A stretch of DNA of 64,000 nt from Rhizomucor pusillus (Eukaryota; Mucoromycota; Mucoromycetes; Mucorales; Lichtheimiaceae), in the NCBI GenBank assembly GCA_900175165.2, contig FWWN02000627.1, positions 191,036-255,035 of the forward strand, given 5' to 3'. Made by a program: the position numbers and the translations under genes. Shown piece by piece: positions 10,647 through 23,343 of the stretch; position 1 is the first letter of the stretch, and each line of letters begins with the position of its first letter. The notes under the pieces are model-generated. The model was not told the DNA's origin. It saw only the letters and a program-made list of their open reading frames with translations, and did not search any database.

Positions 10647-11893
10647 ATGTTTCGCAAATCTTTATCAATCGAACTTATCGAGCCGGTTGTACATTTGCGA
10701 GGTCACCCAAAGGATCAGAGCACAATCAATATCCTGCGCGGTCTCATTCGCTTGCAGGTTTCACATCCTGTACTTGTTCACACCGTCACTGTCCAGTTCG
10801 TTGGCACTGCAAAAACACATTGGCCAGAAGGTGCGCGCACATGATCATTCTCTTTGTTATTGCTTTACAGCTATTATTATTATTATTATTGTATATTTAT
10901 ATCAACGTTCATCACTCTCGCTCACACTCGCCATACTTGATAGCTGCAGAACCTTGGGATAAGCACGTTCTAGTCGATACGGTCATTCCTATTTGTCATG
11001 CGCCAATTTTGCTAAAGAAGGGTATGCACGCTTTTCCGTTTGAAATTCTCCTGTCAAACGCATTATCCGAATCTGTCGAATGCGGACTGGGTCACATTCG
11101 ATACCATCTCGTGTGTCAAGTCCATCTGAAACCAACCTGGTCTCCCTTTGGCGCACAACTAAAGGCCACGCATCCGGTAACACTTGTGCGGCTACCGCAG
11201 GACACTGTGCCACGCTGCATCACACAAACACATGCGATAGACGACACCAACGAATTGCACATCATGATTGATTCTGCTCACATCACACCTGGCGCATCGC
11301 TAGATCTATCCTTTTACTTTGTTCGCCCAGTCGCATCAGTTCAAGATGTGACCGTAAAGCTCATTGAACGGCAGAAATTTCGGGCACGCTCACAACGAGT
11401 AACACGCATTCTACACCACGAAGTGACGTTGCTGCCACTGCGCCCATTTTGCTTCAACAATACGCACGCGGAGCAGCACTGTCTGTTTGGAATACCTGAC
11501 AAACAAACATTGGAGGTCCATCCATCTACCACAAATCCCAACATTAGAGTACGTCATTGGTTGCAGGTCACCATCCGTTTCATCCTTCGCCCGGGAACCG
11601 AGCCGAGGGAGATTGTTATGGATTGCCCTATTTCGGTCCTGAAGAACTCTATCGAAGATTACATTACTTTACCTGCATATCAAAATCCGCTGCCGCCGCC
11701 TTCCTACAACTCGCACGATCACCGACCTCCCCAGCGATTTTTCTCATCAACAAATATGAATAGCAATCATCGTATCTCTCTGCAGTCTCCCACCCCGCGC
11801 CCCTCCTCATCCACCTCATGGCTCTCCAAACTCAATTCACGACGATCCACCTGGATGCTTGGTAAACCACCGAGTTACGAGCAGTTATCCTAA
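10647..11893 (+). CDS. Arrestin-domain adaptor with PPxY motifs
   Basis: Two exons (10647-10830, 10944-11893) encode about 377 residues. An arrestin-like N domain (LVHTVTVQFVGTAKTHWPEG; FPFEILLSNALSESVE) is followed by a C domain (ITPGASLDLSFYFVRP; LKNSIEDYITLPAY). The tail carries two PPxY motifs, PPPSY near residue 320 and PPSY six residues from the end. These recruit WW-domain HECT ubiquitin ligases of the Rsp5/Nedd4 type. Such alpha-arrestins (ARTs, Rod1/Rog3, ARRDC) direct ubiquitination and endocytosis of plasma-membrane transporters. The opposite neighbour is a kinase of a family that controls arrestin adaptors. Confidence 0.85.
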
Positions 11894-12421
11894 TCTCAAG
11901 TCCGTGAAATTTTTCTTCTGTACATTAGCGTTTCACCAGACGGACTGCGCTCTTTGCTTCTCTCTCCATCCACACACACACACACGCATACACACCCCGA
12001 TCAAAAGCCCCTTAAATCCCTTAGACTTGCATTATGTCCCGCTTCAAATATTACCGTATTTATCGTCTACTTGTTTCACGAATTTGACATCATATCTCCC
12101 GACATCACTTACCACGTTCTCTCTCAGTGCATTTATCATTATTATTATTAACAGCGAGCTACCGGTGCTTTTACTCCTAGGGTGGCGAAAGAAGGTTCGC
12201 CACACAATCTAGGATCAGTCATCTGAAGCTTACTACTATTAAGCTTCTTAACATTGGCTACATGTGTAAAATCTGACTGCTTTCTTCTTTTTCGTCTTCT
12301 TTACAGTATGCACACAAAGAGAATATTCAATATTTATAAATGGTGGTGATGGGGGACCGGGACATTTAGACTGAAACAAATATGGAGGTGGTTAGGGTGG
12401 GTGGGCAGGGACAGGGAATTT
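11894..12421. other. Convergent intergenic region
   Basis: About 530 bases between the arrestin stop and the VAP stop. It holds a CA microsatellite at about 11971-11994 and T-rich 3' UTR-like sequence. A 12-bp AT-rich inverted repeat around AAGCTTACTACTATTAAGCTT (12227-12247) is present. No gene was seen. Confidence 0.5.
11971..11994. repeat. CA microsatellite
   Basis: Run of CA dinucleotides in the 3' flank of the arrestin gene. Confidence 0.7.
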
Positions 12422-13462
12422 TTAAAAGAAGTACATGTAAGCAAGCCAAAACGTAACCGCAGCTGCGGTCCACGCCACGCTGACTGGATGATTTTCCTGA
12501 TGCACGCTAGTGGTATGCGTGGGCGCCGGGGCCACGATGGCTTCTGCTGCTGCTGCTGCTGTTGGAGTCTCCGCTCCTTCTTCTCGCGATGCCGCCGCTG
12601 CTGCAAGCCCTCGGGTCAGTTCTTGAATCTTTTGCTGTGCTTCGTGCAATTCCTGGGTAAGTCTCTGGCATTGTTCAGCGAGTGTCTCTTCTTGCTGCTC
12701 GTCATCGGCTGTAGATAGAGAGGAAGTCGATGTGGCAGAAGGTGAATCTGGCGGTGTTTCGAGAACTGGCTTCGTCTCTTTAATTTCTTGTTGTACTTCT
12801 TGCTGCTGCTGCTGCTGTTGCTGTTGTTGTTGGTCCTTTGGTTCACTTGCAATAGGTAGGAGTGCGCATTTGATCTTGTGACGATGAATGCTCTCCTTAT
12901 CCTCTTGTTCTATTCGGCGCCACTGTAAATTCCATACATACTCGGTGAGCTTCCTGTGTGCATGCATTACTCATACGACCGCTGGTGCTACTTGCCATGT
13001 CAATGTAACTCATGTTCTTATATTCTGGTTTCAAGTAAGCTGTTTGTATCAAAAACTTGTCTTTGCTCTGCAGTCGCTCATCCAAGATATCCTTCTTTGT
13101 TGGTTGCAAGAATACTGGCAACGCCGTACATGTCAGGGGACAACATTTCTCTATATAAAATGCTTGCTGATGCTTAATACATACCTTGTATTTGCGTTTC
13201 ACTGTTGGGCTCAACGCGTCCTGCGTTTGGTTTCACGCAGTAATACTGAGGAGCTGTCGTCTTGACTTTGAATACCACCGGTTCACGGCCTGGATTCTTA
13301 ACACACAGGACCTCGGCGGTGGTACGCGCTGCGCCTTGTCCATCTCCTTGAGTGAGAGAGGGAGAGTCCGATGAATATCTTTGCTTTGATCACTCCCATC
13401 ACATCAAGATATAACTTACGGCTAAACGTGATTTGCGTTGCGGGTGTGAGAGAAACTGACAT
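12422..13462 (-). CDS. VAP/Scs2-like ER membrane tether
   Basis: Four exons (13462-13420, 13346-13185, 13114-12996, 12922-12422) give about 274 residues. The N-terminal MSP domain reads SLTPATQITFSRDGQG, VKNPGREPVVFKVKTTAPQY and CVKPNAGRVEPN, followed by LQPTKKDILDERLQSKDKF. This is the FFAT-binding fold of VAP-A/VAP-B and yeast Scs2. A poly-Gln linker and coiled coil (QRLTQELHEAQQKIQELTR) lead to a C-terminal membrane anchor (VAWTAAAVTFWLAYMYFF). VAPs sit in the ER membrane and build contact sites by binding FFAT proteins such as lipid-transfer proteins. Intron 3 (12995-12923) uses a GC donor; this gives the expected IDM|WRRIEQED junction. Confidence 0.88.
12923..12995 (-). other. GC-AG intron in the VAP gene
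   Basis: The 73-nt intron begins GCAAGTAGCA on the minus strand and ends in ATTTACAG. A GT donor two bases downstream would put the WRRIEQEDKE segment out of frame. Confidence 0.75.
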
Positions 13463-14978
13463 GATGCTTGCAAAATGAATAAAAAGGAGGAAGGAAAAGA
13501 CTACGCTAAAATGCCATCTCTCGTCGTCTTTAAAAATTTACACAATGGGACAGACGCCACCAAACCATTTCATGTGATGCCTTCGTTTGGGCTGCAACGG
13601 ATGAGGATCCTCTCCTTGTTTCAGCTTTATTGACACGATTTCTGCACCCGGGTTTCTTGCTACCGTCACTCATCATTTATCCATAAATGCTGTTGCAGAT
13701 ATTACATCCACTTTCACTCTTGCCCACCTGTATCAAGTGAGCTTCCAACTCATCTCTGGAATATACGGCCCCACTTTGTTGTCAAACTATTCAAAACTGG
13801 CGTCGGCCATCTCCTTATGTCTATCATCGTCATCCATTGCTCCTTTGCAAATCTGGCGGGGTCATCACGCGTACACCAAGTCTTGATGAAAAGATTTCTA
13901 AAAGTGACTGCATATTGCCAAGGTCGCGGCTCTGCAGCGCGACCATCGTCAGTTGGCAAAAATAATTATATTCAACCGCATCAAGGTTGCCTAAATCATT
14001 ATCGCTGTCATAGCTCAAGTTCGAATGTCGCACGAATACAGACAATAGTGCATAATTGCTGCACTCCAGTCATCGAAAATACATGGAGACACAGATAAAG
14101 ATGTATGATGTCTCTAGCATTCCCACCGGTGTGGTCAATTCGAGATGAAGCCGTGACCGATATGGAAATCTGACAACATTCAAAGTGGCTCCCTCAAGCA
14201 CAGCGAGACGCATTTGAGGAAACCAGCAATTCCAACCTTAGCAAACATCAATTCGGAGCGTTCTAATGCACAAAGTCCTCTTTCAACATAGCCCGAACTC
14301 GAGCACTATTCACTCTTCTGCAACCTTCTTTACAGAAAATTCTAGCTGTTCTTCTCCAAGTTTGTTATTGGTGTGCTGTTTAGCATGCGCATTCCGATAG
14401 GGAGTCTTGAAAAATTCGATGCTACGGACGCAGTTCGATGCAGTTCGATACGAAATATTTTCCAATTCTATCAATACTATTTACGATACGGAATCAATAA
14501 TGTTACGGCTAAAACTTCGCCTGTTTGGAAAACGAGGTCGATTTTCTTATTATAGTCTCATCATGCAGTGGCAATCTATAAGCTACATCACTGACAGGCA
14601 GCTTGTACATTTTACGCATGTACTAACTACGTGAACGTCCAAAAGAGAGTCTGTTCACTTAAAATAAGAGCACATTCACGCTGTACAGCATTCCTCCCAA
14701 GTGTAAACTCGACTATTTCGCTTGTCTTTTATTGTTAAGAAGCAGCATCGCTGTCGATCTATGCCAATAGCTGTCCTATCTTGTTCATCCACGCGATAAA
14801 AGCTGTATAAGAAAAATCAATTCTTCTACAGACGTTATCAACCACCCTTTTCCTATCGAATGTAATAAAGCTTAGATTGAATCTGCAGACCTGCTAGGAC
14901 AAAATGACGTGTCTTGCCTTTTTTGATATGGGGGAATAACGAATTTTCATTGCCTGCCGTTTCTTCCTATCCTTGCAT
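13463..14978. other. Unresolved region, possible decayed or unrecognised gene
   Basis: About 1.5 kb between VAP and the TIP30-like gene. Plus-strand peptide-like stretches appear one after another in different frames: from ATG at 13511 (MPSLVVFKNLHNGTDATKPF), then DAFVWAATDEDPLLVSALL near 13580-13640, then INAVADITSTFTLAHLY near 13687-13736. I could not join them with good splice sites. On the minus strand the frames around 13830-14045 are also open. From 14100 to 14930 all frames are broken. A 10-bp direct repeat (CAGTTCGAT) lies at 14431-14450. This may be a many-exon gene I do not recognise or a remnant. Confidence 0.3.
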
Positions 14979-15961
14979 ATGAGCACTTCCGAGTCAATGA
15001 ACAAGACAGCACTCGTCATGGGCGCAACTGGTAATGACGAAATCAGGTTGAGCATGCAATCACTTGCTGACACGTATGCATAGGCGCCACAGGAAAAGCG
15101 TTGCTGAGAGACCTGTTAATAAGCAGCTCTTATGCAAAAATTGTAGCTGTTGGAAGACGTCAGGCAAAAGTGCAAGACGGCGTCCCTCAGGATAAACTGG
15201 TACAGAATGATACACGACGATGAGTTCCAGCTGCGTTTGCATGACTGTTTATATATTTTCATGTTACAGGAACAGAAAGTAGTCGATTTCGAAAATCTTG
15301 AAGCTCACCGCGACGTATTTCGTGGCGTAAAGTAAGCAAACCTGCTGTTACGGCTGTCGATTTCGATTTTACACTGAACAATTTTTGCTCTGCAGCGATG
15401 TTTACTGCTGCCTGGGCACAACTCGCGCGGATGCAGGAAGCGCGGAAGCATTCAAGCGCATTGACCAGAGCTACGTTGTGAACTCTGCCAAAATCATCGC
15501 ACAGGAAAATCCAGCTACCACAGGTCTCAGCCCCGTTCATTTCTTGTATGTTTCTGCAACCGCAAGTATCTACTACAAATCTGCTTTTCTTATGCGCTTT
15601 CACTGACAACGAATTATCATATTAGAACGCCAATAAGAACTCTCCTTTCTTATACCCAAAGACTAAAGGAGAAACTGAAGAACAGCTAGCGTCCGCCGGT
15701 TTCCAGCGCGTCTCGATTATGCGCCCCGGTGCTCTAGAGGTTGAGGAGCCTCGGGAACGGCCTCGCCTGCTTGAAAAGATCTTTGTCGATTACTTAATGG
15801 TCCCCGCCAACCGCATGTTCAATCTTCACATGGCTGTCTCTGTTTCCAGGGTTGCCAAGGCCATGCAGAAAGTCGCTGAAAATGCAGAGCCTGTGACCGA
15901 TCCCACCAAGACCAAAGTGGATATCTATAGCAATAAGGATATCGAAGACCTTACTGCTTAA
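14979..15961 (+). CDS. TIP30/HTATIP2-like short-chain reductase
   Basis: Five exons (14979-15030, 15084-15199, 15270-15331, 15396-15561, 15626-15961) encode 243 residues. The N-terminal Rossmann motif is ALVMGATGATGKALLRDLL (GxxGxxG). Then come DVYCCLGTTRADAGSAEAF, LYVSAT, YPKTKGETEEQL (the Y-xxx-K catalytic pair) and FQRVSIMRPGALE. This is the atypical SDR family of HTATIP2/TIP30; yeast Fmp52 is a related mitochondrial-surface protein. Intron 4 (15562-15625) must use a GC donor: the overlapping GT donor four bases further on leaves the last exon out of frame. The gene faces FCF1 convergently, 144 bp apart. Confidence 0.87.
15562..15625 (+). other. GC-AG intron in the TIP30-like gene
   Basis: The 64-nt intron begins GCAAGTATCT and ends ATATTAG. 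The junction ACC|AAC joins VSAT to NANKNSPF, the expected family sequence. Confidence 0.78.
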
Positions 15962-16105
15962 TCTGCCCTGCATTGCCTTCGTCGATAGAAATATTCACAG
16001 CAAAAACGCGGCTTTGTAATGATGATGAAATTTCCAAATATATTTATGTACAATTGCAATGGAAGAAAGAGAAAAAATGAAAAAAAGAGGGCAAACGATT
16101 TTTGT

Positions 16106-16999
16106 CTAGAATGTGTTTGTACCGAGCTCAGGTAGTCGCTCGATGGCATATCTGCGACCAGAGATATACATAATGGGGATACCGGGAATTTTACGAATTC
16201 GGCGTTTCAGGTCTTTATCGCAAGTTGCTACAATGTAGCACTTATGCTGCATGACTCGCTGAACTAAACAGTCATCCGCGTAAGTGCCTTTGTGTGAGCA
16301 TGGCAAACGTTCGAATCGCGGGTCTCGCGCAATCCTATCGTGCAATGTGAGACATCACCCAATCCCAAATAACAACTGCTTTTTTCGACTGCTACTTACT
16401 GCAATGCTATACGATATTTTGGACCCAATTTTTCTAATTCTGCCAGAACACAGTCTGTAATGCAAGGGATAGCTACAAAAAGCACACAGTATCAGTAACG
16501 GATCAAACTCGGTTTCTCTCTGCCAAACAATACATACATTTTGCATACAGACAGTCCATCATGGATTTGACGAGTTCAAGCTTATTCTGGATGGAGAAGT
16601 TGATAAAGTTGGTATCGACAAGTACATGGTAAGGAGGTCCAAGTGCAGAGTTGTATTGAAAGAACATGGAAGAAGCCACTTGTGGACTGTAGCATTTATT
16701 GAGCATCAATCCTACTACCGATGTTATCCAACTCGAGACTTACATTTGACGGACGGCAGCCTTTTCCTTTTCTTCTTCCTTCTTTTTTAATTTCTCTTTG
16801 TTTTCTTTCCTATAAACTTGTTAGATCTTTGCCAGACTCGCCGACATTGCTGGAATTGCTTACAATCTTGCATCTTTGGGATTGATCATGCGCTTGACCT
16901 TGGCAAATCTGGTTTTTCTAGCTTTACCCTATGAATGCAGAGTGGTGAGTTCAAGGCTCGTTGGGCAGATACATAACGCTACCGTCTCTTCATTACCAT
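16106..16999 (-). CDS. FCF1: FCF1/Utp24 pre-rRNA endonuclease (PIN domain)
   Basis: Six exons (16999-16997, 16928-16864, 16809-16744, 16686-16538, 16472-16400, 16334-16106) give 194 residues, close to the yeast length. The sequence runs [19 protein letters not shown], then [20 protein letters not shown] (PIN core with the metal-binding Asp), [40 protein letters not shown] and [17 protein letters not shown]. Fcf1 cleaves 18S precursor at sites A1/A2 inside the small-subunit processome in the nucleolus. The coding part of exon 1 is the ATG alone, directly followed by a GTAATG donor. The gene is divergent from SDA1, also a ribosome-assembly gene. Confidence 0.95.
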
Positions 17000-17147
17000 T
17001 TTCTGTGAGAGAGAACGAAGAAAACTTGTTCCGCCCTGAGAACATGCGTGCATGAAAACGGGGACCTGTCAAGCCACATAAATAGCCAAAAGGGGCAATT
17101 CGAGCAAAGGAAAAAAAGTTCAGTACCTCTCTTCCTTTTGCATAACA
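17000..17147. promoter_or_regulatory. Bidirectional promoter, FCF1 / SDA1
   Basis: Only 148 bases separate the two start codons of the ribosome-biogenesis genes FCF1 and SDA1. The sequence has no TATA box and includes an A-rich tract near 17108-17120 on the SDA1 side. Confidence 0.6.
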
Positions 17148-19805
17148 ATGGGTAGACGCAACAGAGCTGCCTTGCTACCGACCCATTTGCCACAACTTCA
17201 GAATCTTATCAAACGTGATCCCCAATCATACGAATCAGAATTTTTGCAACAATACCGGCATTACCAGTCTACATTGTCTATTTTTTGTCTCAAACCGGAC
17301 GAAGAAGCAAAAGAGCTTTGCGAATTGGTCACGTTCATTAGTCAAGTCACTCAATGCTATCCAAAACAGACCGAGGAATTCCCACAGCAACTTGTTGATC
17401 TACTTCAGCAGCACTGCATTGCACTTCACCCGGAGGTCCGCAGAACTTTTGTAACAGCACTTATTTTATTGCGCAACAAAAAGATTCTCGATAATACCCG
17501 GTATGTTTGGATCTATAGACATTTTGGAGGGAAGGAAAGCTCATCTCCCTCTCTGCTAGACTTTTGCCATTGTTCTTTACATTGTTCAAGTGCAGAGACA
17601 AACCTCTTCGAGAACTCTTGTACAGCCACATCGTTACAGATATAAAGAACGCCAATGCCAAGGCGAAGAACAATAAGCTCAACAAAAGTCTTCAGTCATA
17701 CATGTTTACGATTTTGGAATCTGTAAAAACCGGCAACAGCGACGAGAATGCCATTGCTGCAAAGAAGAGTGTGGATGTTTGCATCGAGTTATACAACAAA
17801 CAGATCTGGTACGGTGGTGCTAAGTGGATCATATTATTATACTGATGTCAGTATCTCACTAATCCAATTTTTGTTTTGATAGGGATGATGCCAAGACTGT
17901 AAATGTAATTGCTGAAGCATGCTTCTCACCTGTCACCAAGATTGCCGTCACTGCCATCCGGTTCTTTTTGAATACAAATGAAGAAAAAGAAGAATCAGAT
18001 GATGAAGAAGAGGTATGCATAAAAAGCAAAGGGGGATACAATTTCAGATTGCTAATTGTCCACGCAGCTCCCAGATATTCGAAAGATGCAAGCGGCCCAG
18101 ATACATAGTAAAAAGACGAGAGCAAAGTCTCGAAAACTCGAAATGGCAAAGAAGAAAGTCCACAAGAAACAAAAGAGTAAATCAAAAGCAGAATCCTTCA
18201 ATTTCTCTGCATTGCATCTTTTGAACGATCCTCAAGGTACGGAAAAAATTTAAGAAATGTGCATATATGGAGGCATATTGACTGATATATACTTTGGCTT
18301 ATAGGATTCGCTGAAAAGTTGTATTCCAAGTTGTCATCAAAAGAGGACCGCTGGGAGGTCCGAGTATTACTCATGAACCTGATTTCAAGAGTTGTGGGCA
18401 TCCACCAACTTTCTCTGCTTGGGTTCTACCCGTTCCTCATCAAGTATTTACAACCTTCTCAGCGAGATGTTACCATGGTTTTGGTGGCAGCAGCGCAGGC
18501 GAGCCATCCTCTTGTACCGCCGGACTCCCTCGAGCCTGTCTTGAAAGCCATTGCCAATAACTTTATTACTGACAGAGTCGCTAATGAAGTCATGGCTGTC
18601 GGGTATGTCTACAGCGATGATATTTCAAGACAAAGTAATAACTAAGGTTACGTTTTGTTAGATTGAACGGCATTCGTGAGATTTGTGTCCGCCAACCTCT
18701 GGCTATGAACGAAACGCTTTTGCAAGATTTGGCGCAATACAAATCACACAGAGACAAAGGTATATCGATGGGCGCTAGGTCGCTCATCGGTTTGTACCGA
18801 GAAGTCAATCCAGAGATGCTTCACCGCAAAGATCGTGGTCGCGCTGCAACGATGCGTTTGAAGGATGGTTCTATCAAGACGATGGAATTCGGTGCTGTGG
18901 ATACAAGTGGAGCGGATGGATTGCACGGCGTTGAATTACTTGAAGAAGCATCAGCGGAGAAGGGCGAAGACGAAGAGGACGGATGGGAAGGCTGGGAAGT
19001 TGACGAAGATAGCAGCGACAGCGACAGCGAAGGATGGATTGATGTATCAGACGACGAAGACAACCAGTATCTCAACATTGTTTTGAGCGATGAAGAAGAA
19101 GATGATGAGGGTGGTGATAAGAAGATGAAAGAAGAAACCAAGGACGAGAAGGATGAGAAATCTGAAGAACAGCAATCTGATCCAAACCAGAAAAAGAAGA
19201 GACGTATCGGCAAACGACAGCTCAAGAAAATACTGGAGAGCGAACAGATTACTGAGGAACAGAAGCAAAAGCTCAGAGAACAGGCCGAAGCCAAGCGGTT
19301 AGAGGAAGAGAAGAAGAGAGAAGCCATGCTTAAGGTGGCATCCACGCGTATTTTGACGCCTGCTGATTTCGCCAAGTTGAATGAATTGCGTGAAAAAGAA
19401 GAGACTGCTTTGCTTGCTGGTGTCAAGAAGCGACCTGCAGAGGAAAGGTAAAGTTTCTATTAATTGCCCATGCGATTTGACCAGCGAGCTAACGTTGAAT
19501 TATTCAACAGTGTGGATGGCCAAGTGAATGAGAGCACAATTTTGGGTCCACGCAAGAAGGCCAAGATGGACTATGAAGAACGTATGGCATCTATCCAGGA
19601 AGGTCGCGAAGGAAGAGAGAAGTTCGGCTCCAAGAAGGGCAAGAAGGAGCGCGCAAGCACAACCAACAAGGAGAAGGCACGCAACAAGAATTTTATGATG
19701 ATTGCACACAAGCACTCTGTCGTCTCAAAAGGCAAACGAAGCTTGGTCGAGAAGCAGAAAGCACTTAGAGAGCATAACAAGAGACAAAAGAATAAGAAAC
19801 GATAA
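17148..19805 (+). CDS. SDA1: SDA1, 60S ribosome biogenesis and nuclear export factor
   Basis: Seven exons (17148-17500, 17560-17808, 17883-18012, 18068-18236, 18305-18602, 18662-19447, 19511-19805) sum to exactly 759 codons plus stop. Conserved blocks are [78 protein letters not shown] and [20 protein letters not shown]. The middle third has strongly acidic Glu/Asp/Ser tracts, and the C-terminus is Lys/Arg-rich. Sda1 acts in the nucleolus and nucleus on pre-60S maturation and export and also affects G1 actin organisation in yeast. Confidence 0.95.
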
Positions 19806-20653
19806 ACGCATATACATGAAAAGTATTTGCATACTCATATAAATGTCATCCAGCATTTTATTTTTTTTTCTTGAATTTTTGAACGTGTACTTAATTCGTT
19901 TTACTGCAACGGCAGTACACAGCGTTTGATTCCACAAACGATAGCTCTTTGCAGGAGAAACTGTACGATCAGCGTATCTCCGGTACCTTTGCATCATAAG
20001 ACATTCGTGACCATAAGGAAAATCGTGTGTGAGGATATGGAAAATGGATGCAACGGAAACTAACAGACGATGTCCTTTCGATACCAGTCAACGTAAGATG
20101 CTTAACATAACGAAAAATGGAAGAGAACAAATACTAGACATCATGCTCCATTATGTACGTGACAGGCGTCAGTCAGTTTCGAATTTTCAAGAAGTATCAT
20201 ATTGCAACTTGGATGTAGTTGCAATATGCGATCAAATAAATCATAGAACCGTTTCTTCTCTCAAGGTACTCTCCACGCTTTAAGCATTGATTACTGGCTT
20301 ACTATGCAAGCTCCGATAATTTTATATCTGCTAATCATTTGCTAATAGCTATGCCATCCGATATACTGTGTATCTACTGTTAAAAGCTTTGCGAGATACG
20401 TCAAAGCTGAATGTTGGCCATTAATTTGACTGCAATAAAACTAGCAGCGAGTAATCAGGCAACAGGGCACGTGAAGTGCATTTAGGATCGCCTTGATTGG
20501 TGCGCGGTTGCAATCCGCACATGCACTTAAAAACGCGTTCGTCCAACATTTCCTTTTCCCTAAACTTCTTTCCAGCATCTTTATACGTCGGTGTCCTACC
20601 CTAATCTTGGGAACTATCGACAGTCTCAAACACCATCAAATATAATCCCAAAT
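19806..20653. other. Intergenic, SDA1 3' flank and alpha-tubulin promoter
   Basis: About 850 bases. The left part is the SDA1 3' flank. An open frame at 20029-20283 (84 codons) has no recognisable motif and is not called as a gene. A 12-bp perfect stem-loop lies at 20198-20228. The 200 bases before the tubulin start include pyrimidine-rich stretches but no TATA box. Confidence 0.45.
20198..20228. repeat. Perfect 12-bp inverted repeat, 7-nt loop
   Basis: CATATTGCAACT at 20198-20209 is exactly complementary to AGTTGCAATATG at 20217-20228, with TGGATGT between. It lies between SDA1 and alpha-tubulin and is not explained by either gene. Confidence 0.7.
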
Positions 20654-22354
<1,701 letters not shown>

Positions 22355-22556
22355 ATACCTTATATCCTTCTTCTCTATATCTCGCTTTCTTAATAAATAT
22401 TCCACACTTCGAATTCTGCTAAAGATTCGATCGTGATCATACATCAAATATCTATCAAAACGTGGGAATACTGCCCAAGACCTTTATTTTGTTGCATGCT
22501 GAAGTGCATTTATGGCTGGAAATGGCAAGAGCTATAATATCAAAAAACACAAGCGA

Positions 22557-23343
22557 CTACTCCTTGGCTTCTGCGTCCTCAGTCTTCTGGTCTGGCACAG
22601 CAGGACCTACTATGTGTTTGCCAATATATTTTTGCATCTTGAAACTGCTAATATACGTCTCTCCCTCGAAGAGCTTGGTCAATTTCTCGTCGCACTTGAT
22701 CATTGTCTTATTCTGCGGATCTTGCAAATTATTTCCCTTGATGTACTCCCACAAATGCTTTACGATTTGCGGTCGTGGAAGCTGTCACACAGCCTAGTGA
22801 TCAGTCTACCCCATCTCACTATTCGAATTAGCCTCCTTGCTTACAGCTTTTTGTCCCGTAACCTCTGCGAGCATATCGTCAAGAATCCAAGTACGCGTAA
22901 AATTATTGCTCTCACGCTTTTCTGGATCAATGACTCGTTTCTTCTTTGGCTTGTCATTCTTTGGTTGCCTTGTTCGTTTCTTTGGCTGCTCCTCCTTTTT
23001 GCTCTTTTTTGCTGGAGATTGATCGACGACAGGTGACGCCGCCGGCTTTCGAGTCTCTCCTTCCGGATCGCTTTCTGAGTCGTCGCTAATAGCATCGGCC
23101 AACGCTTTCTCCTTAGCAACCTCGTCGTAGCATTCTTCAATGATAGGTTTCAGTGCCTTTTTGTAGCCAAGCAGATCAACTTTTGTTTCCAGTTGCAGTG
23201 TATCGCGTATCTGCTTTGGTGTTATCGAGTCAAGATCCGCATTTCGAAGAATCTCTGTCCTCGTGTTCTTAGGTCAGGCTCATTGCATAGGATGCTTGTT
23301 ACTGTGTACCTCGAATCCTAGGCCGAAATGCGTCCAAATCCAT
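22557..23343 (-). CDS. DEK_C plus SWIB/MDM2 domain protein (Uaf30/Tri1-like)
   Basis: Three exons (23343-23310, 23254-22845, 22781-22557), 222 residues. The N-terminal DEK_C domain (FRPRIREILRNADLDSITPK) is followed by KVDLLGYKKALKPIIEECYD, a Lys/Ser/Glu-rich linker with nuclear-localisation-like KKRTRQPKNDKPKKKR, and a C-terminal SWIB domain (PRPQIVKHLWEYIKGNNLQD; SFKMQKYIGKHIVGP). In yeast the same order is found in Uaf30 (RNA polymerase I upstream activating factor) and its paralogue Tri1. A nuclear, chromatin or rDNA transcription role is inferred. The gene is convergent with alpha-tubulin, 202 bp apart. Confidence 0.88.

Noticed and set aside
15566..15625. GT donor at 15566 for TIP30 intron 4
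   Set aside because: It leaves the last exon one base out of frame; the GC donor at 15562 gives the conserved protein.
16300..16325. tRNA B-box-like GTTCGAATC
   Set aside because: It lies inside the coding sequence of FCF1 and no cloverleaf can be formed around it.
18821..19426. 201-codon minus-strand open frame opposite SDA1
   Set aside because: It is poly-Ser sequence complementary to the acidic GAA/GAT-rich tract of SDA1.
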